From Planctomycetota bacterium (lineage in GTDB: Bacteria > Planctomycetota > B129-G9), in assembly GCA_030607235.1 (NCBI GenBank), contig JAUWEX010000049.1, positions 1 to 7,279 of the forward strand: DNA of 7,279 bases. The letters run 5' to 3'. The translations under genes were made by a program, and so were the position numbers. Positions 5,016 through 7,279 of the stretch are shown in pieces. Below the pieces are notes generated by a model. That model did not search any database. It was not told where the DNA came from and saw only the letters and a program-made list of their open reading frames with translations. Positions within the stretch are counted from its first letter, which is position 1. The number at the start of each line of letters is the position of its first letter.

Positions 5016-7279
5016 ATGCCGACCAAAGAGATATTCGTCAAGGGCGCGCGCGAGCACAATCTCAAAAACATCGACGTGCGCATCCCGCGCGACAAGTTCG
5101 TCGTCGTTACCGGCCTGAGCGGTTCGGGCAAGTCCTCGCTGGCGTTCGACACCATCTACGCCGAGGGCCAGCGCCGCTACGTCGAGAGCCTGTCGTCCTA
5201 CGCGCGCCAGTTCCTCGAGCAGATGCAGAAACCCGACGTCGAATACGTCGAGGGCCTGCCGCCGACCATCGCGATAGAGCAGCGCGTCGGCGGCGCAAAC
5301 CCGCGCTCCACCGTCGCCACGACCACCGAAATCTACGACTACCTGCGCCTGCTCTTCGCGCGCGCCGGCCAGCCGCACTGCTACAAGTGCGGCCGCCCCA
5401 TCACCCAGCAAAGCCCGCAGCGCATCGTCGACGAAATTCTCGCCATCCCCGAAGGCACGCGCATCATCGTCATGGCGCCCGTCGTTCGCGGCAAGAAGGG
5501 CGAGCACCGCGAAATCATCACGCGCATCCGCCGCGAGGGCTTCGTCCGCGCGCGCATCAACGGCGAGATAATCGAAATAAAAGACCTGCCCAAACTCGAC
5601 AAGCGCCGCAAACACCGCATCGAGGCCGTCGTCGACCGGCTGGTCGTCAAGCCCGCAATCAAGTCGCGCCTGCAGGACTCCGTCGAACTCGCTCTCAAAC
5701 TCGGCGAGGGCATGATCGTCGTCGCCTCGCAGGACGAAAACGGCTGGAACGATTCGGTTTACAGCCGCCTCTACGCCTGCGTCGAGTGCGGCATCAGCAT
5801 GGAAGAACTCGAACCGCGCATCTTCTCGTTCAACAGCCCCTACGGCGCGTGTCCGGAGTGCTCGGGGCTGGGCACGACGCTCGAACTCGACGAGGACCTT
5901 ATCGTGCCCGATCCGTCGCTCTCGCTCAAGGACGGCGCGATCGCCGTGTGGCGCAGGGCGGGCAAGCGCCTCAACATTTTTTACGCGCGAAAACTCCGCG
6001 AGTTCTGCGCGGCCTTCGACATCTCGCCGCACATGCCCTACGAGGAAATCCCGAAAAAAATCCGGCACGTCCTGATGCACGGAACCGACGACGCAACCGA
6101 AGAGAAGACCGGCTACAAGTTCGAGGGCGTAACGCCGAATCTCGCGCGGCGCTTCAAGGCCACGCAGAGCGAATTCGTCAAGAAGCACATCCACGCCTGC
6201 ATGAGCGAACTGCCGTGCCCGGTCTGCAAGGGCGCGCGCCTCAAGCCCTCGTCGCTGGCGGTAACCGTCGTCGGCAAAAACATCCAGCAGATCGTCGTGA
6301 TGCCTGTGGACGAGGCGCTGAAATTTTTCGACGGCCTCAAATTGGGCAAGGAAAAAAGCGAGATCGCCCGGCCGATCCTCAAGGAAGTCCGCGAGCGCCT
6401 GTCGTTCATGGCCTCCGTGGGGCTGGGCTACATCACGCTCGACCGGCGCAGCGGCACGCTCTCCGGCGGCGAAGCCCAGCGCATCCGCCTCGCCACGCAA
6501 ATCGGCAGCGGACTGGTCGGCGTGTGCTACGTTCTCGACGAGCCGACCATCGGCCTGCACCAGCGCGACAACGCAAAGCTCCTCAACACGCTGCGGCGAC
6601 TCCGCGACCTCGGCAACACCGTCATCGTCGTCGAGCACGACGAGGAGACCATCCGCGCCGCCGAGCACATCGTCGATATCGGCCCCGCGGCGGGCCGCCA
6701 CGGCGGCGAGATCGTGGCGCAGGGGAGCCTGGAGGATTTACTCGCGACGGACTCGCTTACCTCGCTCTACATGCGCGGCGTCCGCCGGATAGAGACGCCG
6801 ACCAAACGCCGCAAGCCGTCGAAGACCAAATCGGTGCGGATAAAAGGCGCGCGTGAGCACAACCTCAAAAACCTCGACGTCGAATTTCCGCTCGGTTTGT
6901 TGACCTGCATAACCGGCGTGTCGGGTTCGGGCAAGAGCACGCTGGTCAACGAAATCCTCCACCGCGCGCTGATGCGCAGTCTGCACGACAGCCGCGAAAA
7001 GCCCGGCGAGCACGACAAAATCCTCGGCGCGAACCTCATCGACAAGGTCGTCGCCATCGACCAGTCGCCCATCGGCCGCACGCCGCGGTCGAATTCGGCG
7101 ACCTACACCGGCGTCTTCACCGAGATACGCAACCTCTTCGGGCGGCTGCCCGAGGCGCGGATGCGCGGCTACGGGCCGGGGCGGTTCAGTTTCAACACCG
7201 CCGGAGGCCGCTGCGAGGCGTGCCAGGGCCAGGGCACCAGGCGCATCGAGATGCACTTTCTGCCCGACGTCTTCGTGAA
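5016..7279 (+). CDS. uvrA: Excinuclease ABC subunit A (UvrA), cut by window edge
   Basis: UvrA is the damage-recognition ATPase of nucleotide excision repair and loads UvrB. About 754 of about 940 residues are visible. In order: Walker A I (GLSGSGKSS, 33-41); the family-specific [19 protein letters not shown] block; a zinc module C255-x2-C258...C279-x2-C282 around [10 protein letters not shown]; the [12 protein letters not shown] segment; ABC signature LSGGE (482-486); Walker B with LDEPTIGLH (D508-E509); Walker A II (GVSGSGKST, 634-642); and the first cysteine pair of the second zinc module (C733, C736) just before the edge. All key residues seen are intact. The ATG at 5016 is preferred because an in-frame ATG at 4974 lies inside the -10 box, upstream of the predicted transcript start. 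No Shine-Dalgarno is visible before 5016. The gene is divergent from the mutL operon; uvrB is not in view. Confidence 0.98.
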   Translation, partial: MPTKEIFVKGAREHNLKNIDVRIPRDKFVVVTGLSGSGKSSLAFDTIYAEGQRRYVESLSSYARQFLEQMQKPDVEYVEGLPPTIAIEQRVGGANPRSTVATTTEIYDYLRLLFARAGQPHCYKCGRPITQQSPQRIVDEILAIPEGTRIIVMAPVVRGKKGEHREIITRIRREGFVRARINGEIIEIKDLPKLDKRRKHRIEAVVDRLVVKPAIKSRLQDSVELALKLGEGMIVVASQDENGWNDSVYSRLYACVECGISMEELEPRIFSFNSPYGACPECSGLGTTLELDEDLIVPDPSLSLKDGAIAVWRRAGKRLNIFYARKLREFCAAFDISPHMPYEEIPKKIRHVLMHGTDDATEEKTGYKFEGVTPNLARRFKATQSEFVKKHIHACMSELPCPVCKGARLKPSSLAVTVVGKNIQQIVVMPVDEALKFFDGLKLGKEKSEIARPILKEVRERLSFMASVGLGYITLDRRSGTLSGGEAQRIRLATQIGSGLVGVCYVLDEPTIGLHQRDNAKLLNTLRRLRDLGNTVIVVEHDEETIRAAEHIVDIGPAAGRHGGEIVAQGSLEDLLATDSLTSLYMRGVRRIETPTKRRKPSKTKSVRIKGAREHNLKNLDVEFPLGLLTCITGVSGSGKSTLVNEILHRALMRSLHDSREKPGEHDKILGANLIDKVVAIDQSPIGRTPRSNSATYTGVFTEIRNLFGRLPEARMRGYGPGRFSFNTAGGRCEACQGQGTRRIEMHFLPDVFV

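Noticed and set aside
4768..5155. Small ORFs with repeated peptides across the intergenic repeats, on both strands
   Set aside because: The repeats arise because the 42-bp DNA unit is a multiple of three. There is no ribosome site, and the ORFs run through promoters or into uvrA.
5007..6701. A 564-aa open reading frame antisense to uvrA
   Set aside because: It lies exactly opposite a gene with every UvrA motif intact, and it has the Asp/Ala/Arg-rich composition produced by reading GC-rich codons backwards.

Overview
The window is about 7.3 kb of GC-rich bacterial DNA, densely coding, in two divergent transcription units around one intergenic region of 300 bp. Window position 1 lies inside the last gene of the leftward unit, and position 7279 lies inside uvrA. 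The organism cannot be named from this stretch. MutL carries the metal-dependent endonuclease motifs, so the host probably lacks MutH and is not an Escherichia-type gammaproteobacterium. High GC, a YfmF/YfmH peptidase pair, a YkgJ-type cysteine-cluster protein and a stand-alone NIL domain would fit Planctomycetota or another deep lineage known mainly from environmental genomes, but that is a low-confidence guess.

Leftward unit (minus strand, read from 4715 down to 1). It holds six tightly packed genes: an 84-aa NIL-domain protein, a YkgJ-type cysteine-cluster protein, an MPN/JAMM-like protein whose metal ligands are mostly replaced, the mismatch-repair protein MutL, and the M16 peptidase-like pair YfmF and YfmH (YfmH runs off the edge). 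Gaps are 25, -28, 4, 2 and -4 nt, so the genes almost certainly form one operon. It is driven by a good sigma-70 promoter (TTGACA, 17-bp spacer, TAGAGT) followed by an AGGAGG ribosome binding site. Three of the six start codons are GTG.

Intergenic region (4716-5015). From left to right it holds the ribosome binding site and promoter of the leftward operon, a cluster of REP-like palindromic repeats (a perfect 2 x 42 bp tandem repeat plus an inverted third copy of its core), and an extended -10 promoter for uvrA. I see no LexA-type operator and no terminator.

Rightward unit. uvrA (excinuclease ABC subunit A) starts at 5016 and runs off the right edge after 754 of about 940 expected residues. 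The intergenic region therefore divides a mismatch-repair operon from a nucleotide-excision-repair gene.

Nothing here is clearly a new defence or mobile system. The points most worth a second look are the degenerate JAMM protein embedded upstream of mutL, the mixed-function mutL operon itself, and the REP-like repeat cluster between the two promoters.
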